This document shows, in pieces, positions 1 through 11,569 of a stretch of 64,000 bases of DNA. Position numbers and translations under genes: made by a program. Position 1 is the first letter of the stretch. Every line of letters starts with the position of its first letter. This stretch comes from Avena insularis (taxonomy: Eukaryota; Streptophyta; Magnoliopsida; Poales; Poaceae). The DNA is taken from contig CM042691.1 of assembly GCA_023614405.1 (NCBI GenBank), forward strand, positions 174,192,927-174,256,926. Reading direction: 5' to 3'. The notes under the pieces were generated by a model. The model worked only from the letters and a program-made list of their open reading frames with translations. It had not been told where the DNA came from and searched no databases.

Positions 1-180
1 ATCGACAACTCATGTCTATGGCTAGGAAACCTTAACCATCATTAATCAATGAGCTAGTCCGTAGAGGCGTACTAGGGACACGGTGTTGTTCATAAACCAC
101 ACAAGTATCAAAGTTTCCGCTTAATACAATCCTAGCATGGAATATAAACTTTATCATGAACAAGAATTATAATAATAACA
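1..180 (-). mobile_element. Truncated Copia LTR fragment (Angela/BARE-like)
   Basis: The stretch aligns by eye with the inner end of the Copia LTR at 55820-55960 of this window: both share the cacacaagtat, gtttccg, atacaat, agcatgg and aataataac blocks in the same order. That places it on the minus strand. It stops before the last ~40 bases that would complete the LTR terminus (…gggcatatctccaaca), so its right end is deleted. It abuts LTR sequence of element A at about 181. The left part lies outside the window. Confidence 0.6.
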
Positions 181-1410
181 TGAGATTGAACTTAGACAAG
201 ATACACGTGTTTACCACCCCTCAGTAGTATTTACCCCCACCTATAGATGCTAGTGCTAAAGCATAAAACTTGATCAACTTTAGATGGGAATACTTGGTGA
301 AAATGGTTATGAAAACCTTAGAATGATGAGTCATTCTATTGAAATGATTTGATTTGTGTTCTCGAACACCAGATGATTTTGATGGTGAAAATGTTAAGGC
401 ATGAGCCTTAGCCCTTTATAAAATTGATGGTTGTCTGGATGCGATACCATTCCAATTTTACCGTACCACAATACCTGAAATTTGGGTAGGACTAGACTGG
501 AAATTTATATACCTTAGTATGGGTTCCCTTGCGGCCAAAGTTTGAGCTGAGGCTACCTTGTGAAGATTGTCCACCTATGTAGTACCCAAGATGACAGTTG
601 GTCATGGTTGGGAGGCCAAACTCACAGGAGAGGTGCCTATACTAGGGCGTGTAATGGAAAGGTTTGGGTTGATTATCCACATACTGAATATGGTGAATTC
701 AAGATTTGTTCCTGACGGATGTATCGAATGTTGTGGTGAAAGTGTACAATCTCTGCAGAGTGTCAAACTATTCGAATAGCCGCGTCCGCGGTTATGGACA
801 GTTGGAGTGGCCATACTGTTCCATTGTCAGATGTTTTCAAAATGACTCATGAAATGATTTATGACTTTGACTTGACCACAACAAAGTTGTGATATGAAAT
901 TCAAGTTCCCACTTAGGTGTTATAAAACTTTCAACTAGTTTCTTTGCTTCTGAACTTAGTAGAGGTAAATCTGGATTTTTCCAAAACAACCCTAGAGCTT
1001 AATATATCCTATTCAAACCCACTTCACTTGTTAGTATGAGTTTACGAGTACTTAAAGAGTACTCATGGCTTTGTCCCTGGCTATTCCCGTGGCCAGACTA
1101 TGAAGAGGAGTATCAGGAGGATGGACAGCAGGAAGGTTACGACAACTAGGATCATCTCCCATCTTCAACATTTCCTGTGACCATGAAGATGGAGCTTCGC
1201 CTATGCTATCGTTATCTTTACGTTATTCCACTGCTTGAATTGTATTAAGAACTGGATCATGAGATCCTTATTTGTGTAAGACCTTATGTATGGTTTGTAA
1301 TGGATGATGTACTGTGATATCCAATTTGTTATGTCTCGCAAAAATGGTAATCCTGGGATTGCGATGTATGGAATAACAGGCATCTAGGATTAAAAATCCG
1401 GGTGTTGACA
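181..1410 (+). repeat. 5' LTR of element A, 3' portion only
   Basis: Matches 24395-25625, the end of A's 3' LTR, with scattered substitutions. It ends in …ccgggtgttgaca, the CA terminus expected of an LTR, two or three bases before the primer binding site. The missing ~2.7 kb of this LTR lies left of the window or was lost where the Copia fragment at 1-180 abuts it. Small reading frames here are not coding; they recur as shadows in the other LTR copy. Confidence 0.9.
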
Positions 1411-1413
1411 AGT

Positions 1414-1426
1414 TGGTATCAGAGCC
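1414..1426 (+). other. Primer binding site of element A (initiator-Met tRNA)
   Basis: TGGTATCAGAGCC, three bases after the LTR end. This is complementary to the 3' end of plant initiator tRNA-Met, the standard primer for this group. Confidence 0.92.
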
Positions 1427-1722
1427 ATCCTGACCATAGGAGACCCTAGTTTAGAATGGACGTTTGAATCAAAAACTTAGTTTGAAAACCAAGGAAGTGA
1501 GTATTTATGAAAACTTATTCTCAGTCTTACCATTTGGATTCTTTCATGAAAATTCATGTTCCTCAAAAATTCTTGCAAACTTACATAAAATTTGACACAC
1601 TTGATCACTCTACTAACTTACTCATCCTATATTCTTATAGATGGACGTGAAGTACAGCAAGTTTTATCAGTTGGGGAATGGAGGAGACCTCATCTTTGAA
1701 CGTGACTTAGACTAGCTGGCAA

Positions 1723-2433
1723 ATGCTGGAGCGTCTGCACCCTGAGTTCTTCGGAGCTCAGCTCAATGATCAGGAAGGAGAGGATTTGCAGTGGCTAGTT
1801 ATTGCAAGTCTCCGGGGAAAGATTGAAGCCACCACCGCAGAGGGAATTCAATTCATCTTGAGAGAGAACAACTGGCTCGATGGACTTGCCAGGGCCATGC
1901 AGGAAGCGCTTGCCCGTCTGTGTGGGCAGAGTATCAATCAGATCAACGGTACCCGCTTTGAGTTCTACCCAAGGCGTGATGTTATGGGACAGCCACTGGA
2001 GGCCCCATATCACCATGAGCTGAAGACTCAATTGGACCACCTCAGCTTCATGATGTATGACCGTTAGAAGGAGTTGGACAATGCCTGCTCCTACGCCAAC
2101 CACAAGTACGCCATCGCCGCCAACAAGGATCAGACCATCGCCATGCTAGTGAAGGATCGCCAGTCTCGTCGCCATCAGCTCAACAAGAAGGAGCGCATCA
2201 TTGCCCGTCTTCACCACCGGATCATAGATTTGCAGGAGACCATCCACCAGAGAGATATGCAGTTGGAGGAGAGGGAGAATGCAGGGGAAGACCTTCGTGG
2301 AGACGCCTACTCCTATCTCAGTGACGATGATGACTTTCTGGAGGATCAGGCCATGGAATTCTTCACCGATGAGGATGACTTCGCCTTCATTGATGATGAT
2401 GAGGATGATGAGGACACTGACTCCGAGGAGTAG
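1723..2433 (+). pseudogene. Extra ORF between 5' LTR and gag of element A
   Basis: A 237-codon frame with one internal TAG (2065-2067). A candidate ATG at 1641 lies in another frame that closes at 1713-1715, so the original start was probably upstream and lost through an indel. The predicted protein has a globular first half, then a basic/charged stretch likely to form a coiled coil (about codons 118-190), and a strongly acidic tail of Asp/Glu runs before the TAG TAG stop. No zinc knuckle, protease or polymerase motif is seen, so it is not gag-pol. It lies in sense, about 235 bases before the gag ATG. I recall an additional ORF at this position ('orf0') in some rice gypsy elements such as RIRE3/RIRE8; I could not check homology. 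Function unknown. Confidence 0.65.
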
Positions 2434-2668
2434 TAGCACTTGAGCACTAGCGTTAGTGAGTTGTATTCGGTCCCACTGTATCGTAGTTTCACATAATGGT
2501 TCTTAAAACCATCTGTTTTCCTTTGTTGTGGTGTGTGTGTTTGTATCGTGTGCTATGAATGAATAAAAAGCAAATTGCTAGAAAATCTGAGTCAAACTTT
2601 AAAAAATTTCCAAAAACCCTGAACCTTAGAAATTCCCCTCTTTTCTCATGATCTACCTCAATCTTCAG

Positions 2669-3379
2669 ATGCCTCGCAGAGGAAGCGGTTCATCTCCGGA
2701 CCCGATGTTGCCGATCTTGCAGATGTTGGTTTCTGACCACGAAGCTGAAAGAGCCGAACGTCAAGCCAACTTAGCCACCCTTCAACACATCACTAACATG
2801 GCCAACAACAATCAAGGCCATGGAAATCAGGACAACCATGGATCTAAGCTCAAGAATTTCTAGAACACCAATCCACCCGTTTTCACCAAGTCTGAAGAAC
2901 CCCTAGATGCAGATGATTGGCTGCAAACCATGGAAAACAACCTGGAAGTTGCCGGAGTGGAAGCTAACGAGAAAGTGTTGTTTGCCACCCACTATCTGGC
3001 CAGAGATGCAAGAGCATAATGGAACAGCGTTCGTGCCATGAATGGAGGTCAAATGATGACTTGTGAAGAGTTCAAAATCAAGTTCAGCAGAACCCATGTG
3101 CCACCGGGTTTGATCAAGAGGATGAGAGATGAATTCAGGGAATTGAAGCAAGGAAGGATCAGTAGTGGAATACCGTGACAAATTCTTGTCATTGGCTAGG
3201 TATGCACCTGATGAGATTGACACTCAAGCGAAGAAGAAAGAGAGATTCCTGAATGGTCTGCATGATGAGATGCAGACAGTGTTAGTCAATATCCCCTTTG
3301 ATGATATTGAAGCCTTAGTGGACTCTGCCATTCAGATGGAAGGAAAGATCAACCAAGCAAATGAGAACCGCAAGCATCG
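2669..3379 (+). pseudogene. gag: Element A gag, N-terminal part (interrupted by element B)
   Basis: Capsid-type Gag of a gypsy element. From the ATG at 2669 (MPRRGSG…) the frame shows the retrotransposon-gag helices, including WNSVRAM, a FKIKFSRTHVPP segment, and YRDKFLSLARYAPDEID with KKERFLNGL. Breaks: TAG at 2861-2863, TAA at 3016-3019, and a frameshift near 3155-3165 that moves the end into the frame opening at 3165. At 3379 the coding sequence is cut by element B and resumes at 17832 in the same phase. Gag was therefore still readable there when B inserted, or at least had no indel at that point. Confidence 0.88.
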
Positions 3380-5916
3380 TGAAGCGATCCAACCCGTTAA
3401 GAATTGGATCCTGTGTTTACAGTGCTAGTCCCTTGGATCGATTAGCTAGCACACACAGTTTCGATGAATAAAAGAGTATCAATGCATCACATTATTACAA
3501 CGATTGATCCAAGAAAACAAATATTACAAGTTGCTTAGCTCACAGCTAGCTCAAATATCATAGTTCAACAAATAAACAATAGATAAAGACTCCATCACGC
3601 CACATGCAACTCGCTGAGTGGACATTCGCAACCTAAACGATAACCTTACTTGTCGTTGAAATTACCTTCAACATGAAAAGTTGCAGCCATGAATGGTCAA
3701 TACATTTGAATTGTATTGGCAAGATGTCACTGTTATGTGGACACAATTGGCAACCTGTCATATACATGCACACTTTGGCTAGTGGAGTTTAGGTTATTTG
3801 CATAAAGCAGCATTTTCTCCTACATTTTAAATAAAGTTTTAGTTCTTCAAAATAACTAAGAACAACTCGAGTCACTCGAGAGCTCCTAAATCTATGGACA
3901 TATTGATTCACTCAACTGCTCCTATAACCCATTAAGTTCACCCATCAAGTTTTATTAGATAAATTGGAATGAATGAGACTTTTCAACTATGTCAAGAGAA
4001 GTTACTCATATTTGTCCATTACCGGGGACACGGCTAAGTACTTAGTTCATAAACCATCTGCAAAGGCTAGTACACTTTACCCACAAGACCCGATCAACCC
4101 CTTTTGAGAGAAGACCAGGACGAGACCTTTGGGAAACAGAATCATGAGCCTAACTCCGGACCGTACCATCCTATCAATACCTACATCTGCTAGTCACGGT
4201 AGGACATGATCCCATAACTTACTCAGTCAAGTCAGAGCCCATATGACATGTGGTTGTACATGGAAGTTACTAATCAAGACCGTCTATTATCCCTTTGAAG
4301 CCTGGGTGGCAATCCCCACCAAAATCCACACTTGATGACCCAATCAATGCCATTTCACCCAGGTGATTCATTGATTAAGTGGTTTTCATTTAAGCAAAAC
4401 ATAATCCTTCTCATACACATATGTATCATGAAAACCACCCACGCAACTAATAGCATGGCTAAGCATCTACAATACGATGGCTATCAAGGAATCAACTGGG
4501 GTCTATGACAATTCTATTGGGTACTCACACCATAGCATAGCCTATATAATATAAAATATTTTCTTCAATGCAAGCTACTGAAAACTAAATACATAATAAA
4601 ACAATAGGAGATTCATGATAGTGACACTTGCCTCAGTTGTAGTAATCGTTCACACAGTCGTCGCCATCTCAATAATCGCACTACGGGCAATCTATCGCGC
4701 AAAACAATAATTGCAACCAATCATGCAGTATCACAACACAACAAAACAGTATGTATGCATTTTAGAAAAGAAAACATGATCAAAAGCATTTCATAGGCAT
4801 TTTCTATTAAACAAATAGGCTTTAAATAAGCACTAATGAATTCTGAATACTTTCAGTATATAAAGGTTTCATAAAATTATGAGAACCATTCTACTAGATA
4901 GGTAATGTTCATAGCTTTCATTTGCCACTGGTTTCACCCTAAAATAATTTATAGATTAAAATTTATAGCCAAAATACTCATTTAAGTGATTTAATCATAG
5001 CTAAATATTTTGTACTGTAGAAAAATCTACCAATGAAACAGTGATGTAGATTACAATTTTCTGAATCCATAGACACCAAATTTGCCAATTTTGGAGTTTT
5101 GGATATTTTCCTATGAATTATTTACCATTAAAGAGATTTAAATAATACAGAAAATATACATTGGTCAAATTACGAATTTTATTGCATGATAAAATTGTAC
5201 ACATTATTCTGAATCCAGGGATATATAATATGTAATTTTCTGACCAATATTCAATTTTATATGAATTCTACAATGTTGCACAAATTTCTGTCTTATTTAA
5301 TATTTTATTACACGGTCAGCAGACCGGCTTGCCACGCGGCCCGCTGTGACTGGCTGGGCGCGCTGACGAGGCGAAGGCTAAGTGGCGGCACGCTAGTGGC
5401 CAATACCTCTTCGCTGATCTATTCTGATCTGGCGCGTCCAGAGGCGATCGGACGGCTGGGAAGCCAAGCTTCCACCTCCTCACCGGCGACGATGAAGGAG
5501 GCGGTGGTGGCGGCTCGGACGAAGATGGTGGCGGCGCTACCGGCGGTCTCCGACGTCGGCGAGGTGTTCCACGTGAAGCTGGCGAGGATGACGAGGTCCC
5601 TGGTGGCCACTGTGTGGTCCTTCTCTTTCCAGCACGGGCAGACGGTTGGAGTTTCTCGGCTCCGTCCAGCTCAAGGATCTCGGATGGGTCCTATGGCGAT
5701 CTGCGGAAGGGGAAAAAGAGGTGAGGCGACGGAGTTGATCAAGTGGAGAATATCCAGAGGGATAGGAGGGCGAGGGGTGCTCCAGAACCTCGGTTCCAAG
5801 ATCGATCGGTGGAGGCCGACGACAACGAGATCGTGAGCTCGCGATTTGGCGGCTAGGGTTCGATATAAGCCAAAAAATGCATGAGGTGGAGGAGAGGGGT
5901 TTAAATAGTAGGGGGG

Positions 5917-7396
5917 TGTTGGGGATGTAACCCCAGGTACCCCAGAGTTGAGGTATAAAGAGAACTCGAGAGAGTAGTTGACATTTCTATAGAATAATGT
6001 AGACATATAAAAATATATATTTATCAATAGATATGAGAAACTAAGAAATATAAAAGAGAAAAGGGAGAAAGGGGGACCTGGGCCGAATTACAGCTAATTC
6101 GGCCTAGTTCAGCTATCCCTCCTAGGACAAAACAGCACCACGGGCCGAATTAACCTCAACTCGGCCCAAACAGCATAGCAGTCACAGTCGGGCCGAGTTA
6201 ACCTTCACTCGGCCCACTTACCCGTCGACTCCGGTCTTGCTCCTGCGGTGTCTGGCGTCACCCCGCATCGCTAGCTCCCGCCGAGATCCCCGCGACACCC
6301 GGCGCCCCCGACGAGAACTCCCACGTCTCCTCGCCTGCTCCACCTTGCCACCTTCCCCGGCTGGGCCTGCGCTAGAACAAGCCAGCCCGCCACGGGCCAC
6401 CACTTCATCCCGCGGCCCACCAGCTCCACCACGCACCCCGCCAATAGCTGACCCGGGTGGGCCGGTTTCTCCCTCAACCCGATAGGCCCACCGCAGGAAG
6501 AGCCGCCTAATTCGAATAGGACCAGACTCGGATGGGCCTGGGAATACCCCGGCTGGGCCACTGCAGCTCCAGGCCGACTCTCCCCCTTTGGGCCGAGTAA
6601 AAAGCAATTCGGCTGAGGCAGGGCAAAGCCCGGCTGGGCCATTTCTCTGACAGGCCGAATCAACCTTCCCTTAGGCCGAATCTCCACTATTTCTGGGGCA
6701 CTAGGGTCGAGTTATAATGACCCGTACGACCTATAATTTACCTCCAGATGCCTTCACGGTCTCTACGAGAACACGTCATCGGATCAAGACAAGACCAACA
6801 AATATTGTGCCAGCCTTGGGAGCCCACCAGCTCAAACTGACACGTGATATATGGAATATGCCCATGGCATCTAACAAGATGCTAGGGATATGCTCTTGGC
6901 ATCAAACAAGATGCTAGGGGATATGCCTGGCATCTCCAAAGATGCCAAGGCATATGCTGAGCATCTCTAGAAGATACCCAGAATATTCCATCTAGATGCC
7001 AAACGTGTATATCAAGTCTTGTCCCCTGGGCTCCCCTTTATAAGGAGCACCAGGGGGATCGTTCCCAGGAGAAGCCTGAAGGGCTCTTCCCCTCTCTTCT
7101 CAATAGGAGCTCTCCTTCTTCTTCTTCCTCCACTCTCACAGAGAGATCTAGATAGAGGCATAGGAGATACAGCTCAAGGAGCATGATTGTAGCCACAAGT
7201 ATGGCCATATTATAAGAGATTAGATGTAGAGAATAAGGTGTGATCTCCACTTGAGAGCTTCAATCCAATATACATTGTATTTCTCTTTGTTCATAGGAGT
7301 GCGGTCTTCACTGCATCATTCCTCCCCGGATTCCTCCACGTCCATCGGCCCCAACTTTAGCCTACCCATGGCATATGCCGTGATACCACCACGACA
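5917..7396 (+). repeat. 5' LTR of element C
   Basis: Direct repeat of 10093-11569. Notable parts are three hairpin-forming inverted repeats (6081-6215), a GC-rich block (6215-6690) with spurious long frames on both strands, a block of short repeated words around aagatgctag and gatatgc (6862-6975), and a TATA box TTTATAAGG at 7037-7045 followed by a pyrimidine-rich leader. Confidence 0.92.
7037..7045 (+). promoter_or_regulatory. TATA box of element C 5' LTR
   Basis: TTTATAAGG in a GC-rich setting, repeated at the equivalent place in the 3' LTR (about 11213). It lies ~350 bases before the LTR end, a plausible U3/R boundary region. Confidence 0.6.
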
Positions 7397-7398
7397 TT

Positions 7399-7415
7399 TG
7401 GCGCCCACCGTGGGG
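7399..7415 (+). other. Primer binding site candidate of element C
   Basis: TGGCGCCCACCGTGGGG two bases after the 5' LTR end. It starts TGG, as expected for pairing with a tRNA CCA end. It is not the initiator-Met type used by A, B and the Copia elements. I cannot assign the tRNA with certainty. Confidence 0.7.
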
Positions 7416-7789
7416 CCTTCTAGTGGCGTTGGTTGGGTTTCCATCCGGACGGGAACATCTTCATCAACTTCTTCCTCATAGGGCTCATTCAGCTCCACCA
7501 AGCCAGCAGAGAACAAAGAGGTAAGCCAGAGGCTCTCCAAGTCTAACTCATCAAAGCAAGTAAGACTCAGCAAGAAGGACTCAAGCACTACTCCAAGCTT
7601 ACTATAAGTACCAGGTAACTCAGCAGGGCAGGTATGACCTAGCAATACTCACTCAAACACTTCTCCAAGTATATTGTAAGTGCCAGATAACTCAGCCACC
7701 TACACTCAATCCTTCACTCCGGGGAGAAAATAACTTAACCCGGGGACTAGTCAACTTATCTATAGAGTCACCTTTGGATTAAGAGAACA

Positions 7790-9195
7790 TTATGTTGATT
7801 TAGATCTGAATTTGAGTCAGCTTACATATAACTCGAATTTGAGTCAGCTTATTTATGATTCAGATAGATTTTGAGTCAGTTTATTTATGCTTTGGATTGA
7901 CCTTTAACTCAGCTCACCAGACAGCTTATTTATAACTCGGATAGAAGTTGAATCAGCTTATTGATGATTCAGATCGAATTTGAGTCAGTTTATGTATGCT
8001 TTGGATTAACCTTTAACTCAGCTCGTCAGCCAGCTTATCGATGATTCAGATAGAATTTGAGTTAGTTTATTTACGCTTTGGACCAACCTTTAACTCAGCC
8101 CACCGGCCAGCTTATTGCTGATTCAGACAGAATTTGAGTCAGCCTATTTATGATTCGGATAAGATTTGAGTCAACCTATTTATAATTCGGATAGAATTTG
8201 AGTCAGCTTATTTATGATTTAGACAGAATTTGAGTCAGTTTATTTATGCTTTGGATTATCCTTTAACTCAGCTTACCTGCCAGCTTATTGATGATTCAGA
8301 TATAATTTGAGTCAATTTATTTATGCTTTGGATTAACCTTTAACTCAGCTCAGTGGATTGTTTCTGATTCAGACTAACATTTGATTCAGCTTGCCAGGGT
8401 ATATTATAATTTGGATTTGTAGTCAGACTCAGCGTACTAATCATATCTCTGATTCAGGCCGAAGCTTTATTCAGTTCGCCAGATTGCCAGGTTATGTTAT
8501 GACTCGGATTGATATTTCACCATCTTGCCAGGTTATCCCATATCTCGGATGACTATTGGCCAGCTTATCATATCTCGAATCTATATCTCATATCTACATC
8601 TCGAATCAGATCTCTCAGCGGTTAGCCCTATTATCATATCCCAAAACTTAATCTCGGATCTATATATCGGATCCATATCAAAGGCAAATTAACGTCATCA
8701 CGCCAAATCAAGTTATATCGTGGCAAACAGATGACTCGGATTTGAGTCATATACCTCGGATTTGAGTCAGATGACTCAGATCTGAGATGTAAGTCAAAAT
8801 TGGGTAAAGTAACTCGGATTTAGAATGAGATAACTCGGATTTGAGTCATATACCTCGGATTTGAGTCAGATGACTCAGATTTGAGATGTAAGTCAAAATT
8901 GAGTAAAGTAACTCGGATTTGGAATGAGATAACTCGGATTTGAGTCAGAGGACTCAGATTTGAGGTGTAAGTCAATTTTGAGTAAAATAACTCGGACTTA
9001 GAATGAGATAACTCGGACTTGAGTCATATAACTCGGATTTGAGTCAGATGACTCAGACTTAAGACATAAGTCAATTTTGAGTAAAATAACTCGAATTTAG
9101 ATTGAGGTAACTCAGACTTGAGTCATATAACTCGGATTTGAGTCAGATGACTCAGACTTAAGACATAAGTCAATTTTGAGTAAAGTAACTCGGAT
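7790..9195 (+). repeat. Degenerate tandem repeats rich in TGAGTCA/TGACTCA in element C
   Basis: Two repeat styles run into each other. From about 7790 to 8370 the words gatttgagtcag, tttatttatgctttggatt and aacctttaactcagct recur at irregular spacing. From about 8730 to 9195 an ordered unit of roughly 100 bases alternates actcggatttgagtca, gatgactcaga and gtaagtcaa. The heptamer TGA(G/C)TCA occurs about twenty times by eye. The part between (8370-8730) is a more diverged continuation. No coding frame of note. Confidence 0.85.
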
Positions 9196-9198
9196 CAC

Positions 9199-9960
9199 AA
9201 CTTACCCAAAGAGGTTAAAAGAGCAGTGCCCAATAAGGCCAGAACTCACAACTTACCCAAAGAGGTTAAAAGAGCAGTGCCCAATAAGGCCAGAACTCAC
9301 AACTTACCCAAAGAGGTTAAAAGAGCAGTGCCCAATAAGGCCAGAACTCACAACTTACCCAAAGAGGTTAAAAGAGTAGTGCCCAATAAGGCCAGAACTC
9401 ACAACTTACCCAAAGAGGTTAAAAGAGCAGTGCCCAATAAGGCCAGAACTCATAACTTACCCAAAGAGGTTAAAAGAGCAGTGCCCAATAAGGCCAGAAC
9501 TCATAACTTACCCAAAGAGGTTAAAAGAGCAGTGCTCAATAAGGCCAGAACTCATGACTTACCCAAAGGGGTTATGATCAGTGGCCAAGAAGGCCAGAAG
9601 TCCAGAAACTTACCCAAAGGGGTTATGACCAGTGCCCAAGAAGGCCAGAAGTCCAAAAACTTACCCAAAGAGGTTATGACCAGTGCCCATGAAGGCCAGA
9701 AGTCCAGAAACTTACCCAAAGAGGTTATGACCAGTGCCCAAGAAGGCCAGAAGTCCAGAAACTTACCCAAAGGGGTTATGACCAGTGCCCATGAAGGCCA
9801 GAAGTCCAGAAACTTACCCAAAGGGGTTATGACCAGTGCCCATGAAGGCTAGAAGTCCAGAAACTTATCCAAAGGGGTTATAACCAGTGCCCGATAAGGC
9901 CAGAAGTCAAGAACTTACTAGAAAGGGTTATGAGCAATGCCAAAGAAGACCAGAAGTCTA
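9199..9960 (+). repeat. 51-bp tandem repeat array, about 15 copies, in element C
   Basis: The word acttacccaaag recurs every 51 bases (for example 9200, 9251, 9302, 9353, 9404, 9455, 9506, 9557, 9608, 9659). About seven copies carry aggttaaaagagcagtg; the later copies carry ggggttatgaccagtg. Because 51 is a multiple of three, frames stay open across the array on both strands (for example 9226-9852, plus strand). The 17-residue repeat has no family signature and no start context, so I treat it as repeat DNA, not a gene. The last copies after 9850 are more diverged. Confidence 0.93.
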
Positions 9961-10075
9961 AAACTTGCCCAAAAGGGTTGTATGAAAAAGAAGTATATTA
10001 CCAAGAGGTTATAACTCATAAAACAACTCTGGGAATATTTGATACAAAGTCTATGAGCGACTCTACGAATCCCAC

Positions 10076-10092
10076 ATAGACTCGGGGACTAA
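10076..10092 (+). other. Polypurine tract region of element C
   Basis: The purine-rich core gactcggggact lies just before the 3' LTR start at 10093. Weak by base composition, but correctly placed for plus-strand priming. Confidence 0.5.
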
Positions 10093-11569
10093 TGTTGGGG
10101 ATGTAACCCCAGGTACCCCAGAGTTGAGGTATAAAGAGACCTCGAGAGAGTAGTTGACATTTCTATAGAAGAATGTAGACATATAAAAATATATATTTAT
10201 CAATAGATATGAGAAACTAAGAAATATAAAAGAGAAAAGGGAGAAAGGGGGACCTGGGCCGAATTACAGCTAATTCGGCCTAGTTCAGCTATCCCTCATA
10301 GGACAAAACAGCACCACGGGCCGAATTAACCTCCACTCGACCCAAACAGCATAGCAGTCACAGTCGGGCCGAGTTAACCTTTACTCGGCCCACTTACCCG
10401 TTGACTCCGGTCTTGCTCCCACGGTGTCTGGCGTCGCCCCGCATTGCTAGCTCCCGCCGAGATCCCCGCGACACCCGGTGCCCCCGACGAGAACTCCCGC
10501 GTCTCCTCGCCTGCTCCACCTCGCCACCTTCCCCGGCTGGGCCTGCGCTGGAACAAGCCAGCCCGCCATGGGCCACCTCTTCATCCTGCGGCCCACCGGC
10601 TCCACCACGCACCCCGCCAACAGCTAACCCGGGTGGGCCGGTTTCTCCCTCAACCCGGCCGGCCCACCGCGGGACGAGCCGCCTAATTCGAATAGGACTA
10701 GACCCGGATGGGCCTGGGAATACCCCGGCTGGGCCACTGCAGCTCCAGGCCGACTCTCCCCCTCTGGGCCGAGTAACAAGCAATTTGGCTAAGGCATGGC
10801 AAAGCCCGGCTGGGCCATTTCTCTGACAGGCCGAATCAACCTTCTCTTAGGCCGAATCTCCACTATTTTTGGGGCACTAGGGCTGAGTTATAATGACCCG
10901 TACGCCCTATAATTTACCTCCATATGCCTTCACGGTCTCTACGAGAACACGCCATCGGATCAAGACAAGACCAACAAATATTATGCCAGTCTTGGGAGCC
11001 CACTAGCTCAGACTGGCACGTGATATATGGAATATGCCCATGGCATATAACAAGATGCTAGGGATATGCTCTTGGAATCAAACAAGATGCTAGGGGATAT
11101 GCCTGGCATCTCCAAAGATGCCAAGGCATATGCTGAGCATCTCTAGAAGATACCCAAAATATGCCATCTAGATGCCAAACGTGTAGAACAAGTCTTGTCC
11201 CCTGGGCTCCCCTTTATAAGGAGCACCAGGGGGATCGTTCCCAGGAGAGGCCCGAAGGGCTCTTCCCCTATCTTCTCAATAGGAGCTCTCCTTCTTCTTC
11301 CTCCACTCTCACAGAGAGATCTAGATAGAGGCATAGGAGATACAGCTCAAGGAGCATGATTGTAGCCACAAGTATGGCCATATTATAAGAGATTAGATGT
11401 AGAGAATAAGGTGTGATCTCCACTTGAGAGCTTCAATCCAATATACATTGTATTTCTCTTTGTTCATAGGAGTGCGGTCTTCACTGCATCATCCCTCCCC
11501 GGATTCCTCCACGTCCATCGGCCCCGACTTTAGCCTACCCATGGCATATGCCGTCATACCACCACGACA
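10093..11569 (+). repeat. 3' LTR of element C
   Basis: Near-identical copy of 5917-7396, ending CCACGACA directly before the ggggg target duplication. It has the same hairpins, GC-rich block and TATA box. Long frames at 10394-10826 are the same spurious frames seen in the 5' copy. Confidence 0.93.

Larger units (their letters stand above)
5917..11569 (+). mobile_element. Element C: non-coding LTR retrotransposon nested in element B's LTR
   Basis: LTRs of 1480 bp (5917-7396) and 1477 bp (10093-11569) begin TGTTGGGGATG and end CCACGACA. The target duplication is ggggg (5912-5916 and 11570-11574). Between them are a primer-site candidate (7399-7415), about 2.6 kb of tandem repeats, and a purine-rich tract (10076-10090). 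No Gag, protease, polymerase or integrase frame is visible, so it is a non-autonomous (LARD-like) element. Tandem repeats in the interior and this primer-site type recall the Tat/Retand side of gypsy elements, but that placement is inference. The two LTRs differ at only a few percent of sites by eye, so it is the youngest member of this nest. Confidence 0.92.

Noticed and set aside
1414..1430. tRNA-like sequence (also at 14499, 48108, 60999)
   Set aside because: Only the 12-13 bases complementary to the tRNA 3' end are present, next to LTR ends: primer binding sites, not tRNA genes.
6215..6690. Long overlapping frames on both strands in a GC-rich block (repeated at 10394-10826)
   Set aside because: Inside the two LTRs of element C; frames are open because of composition and have no recognisable domain.
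9199..9960. Possible CRISPR array or protein with 17-residue repeats
   Set aside because: Units are contiguous with no unique spacers, in a plant LTR element. The repeat peptide has no start or family support.
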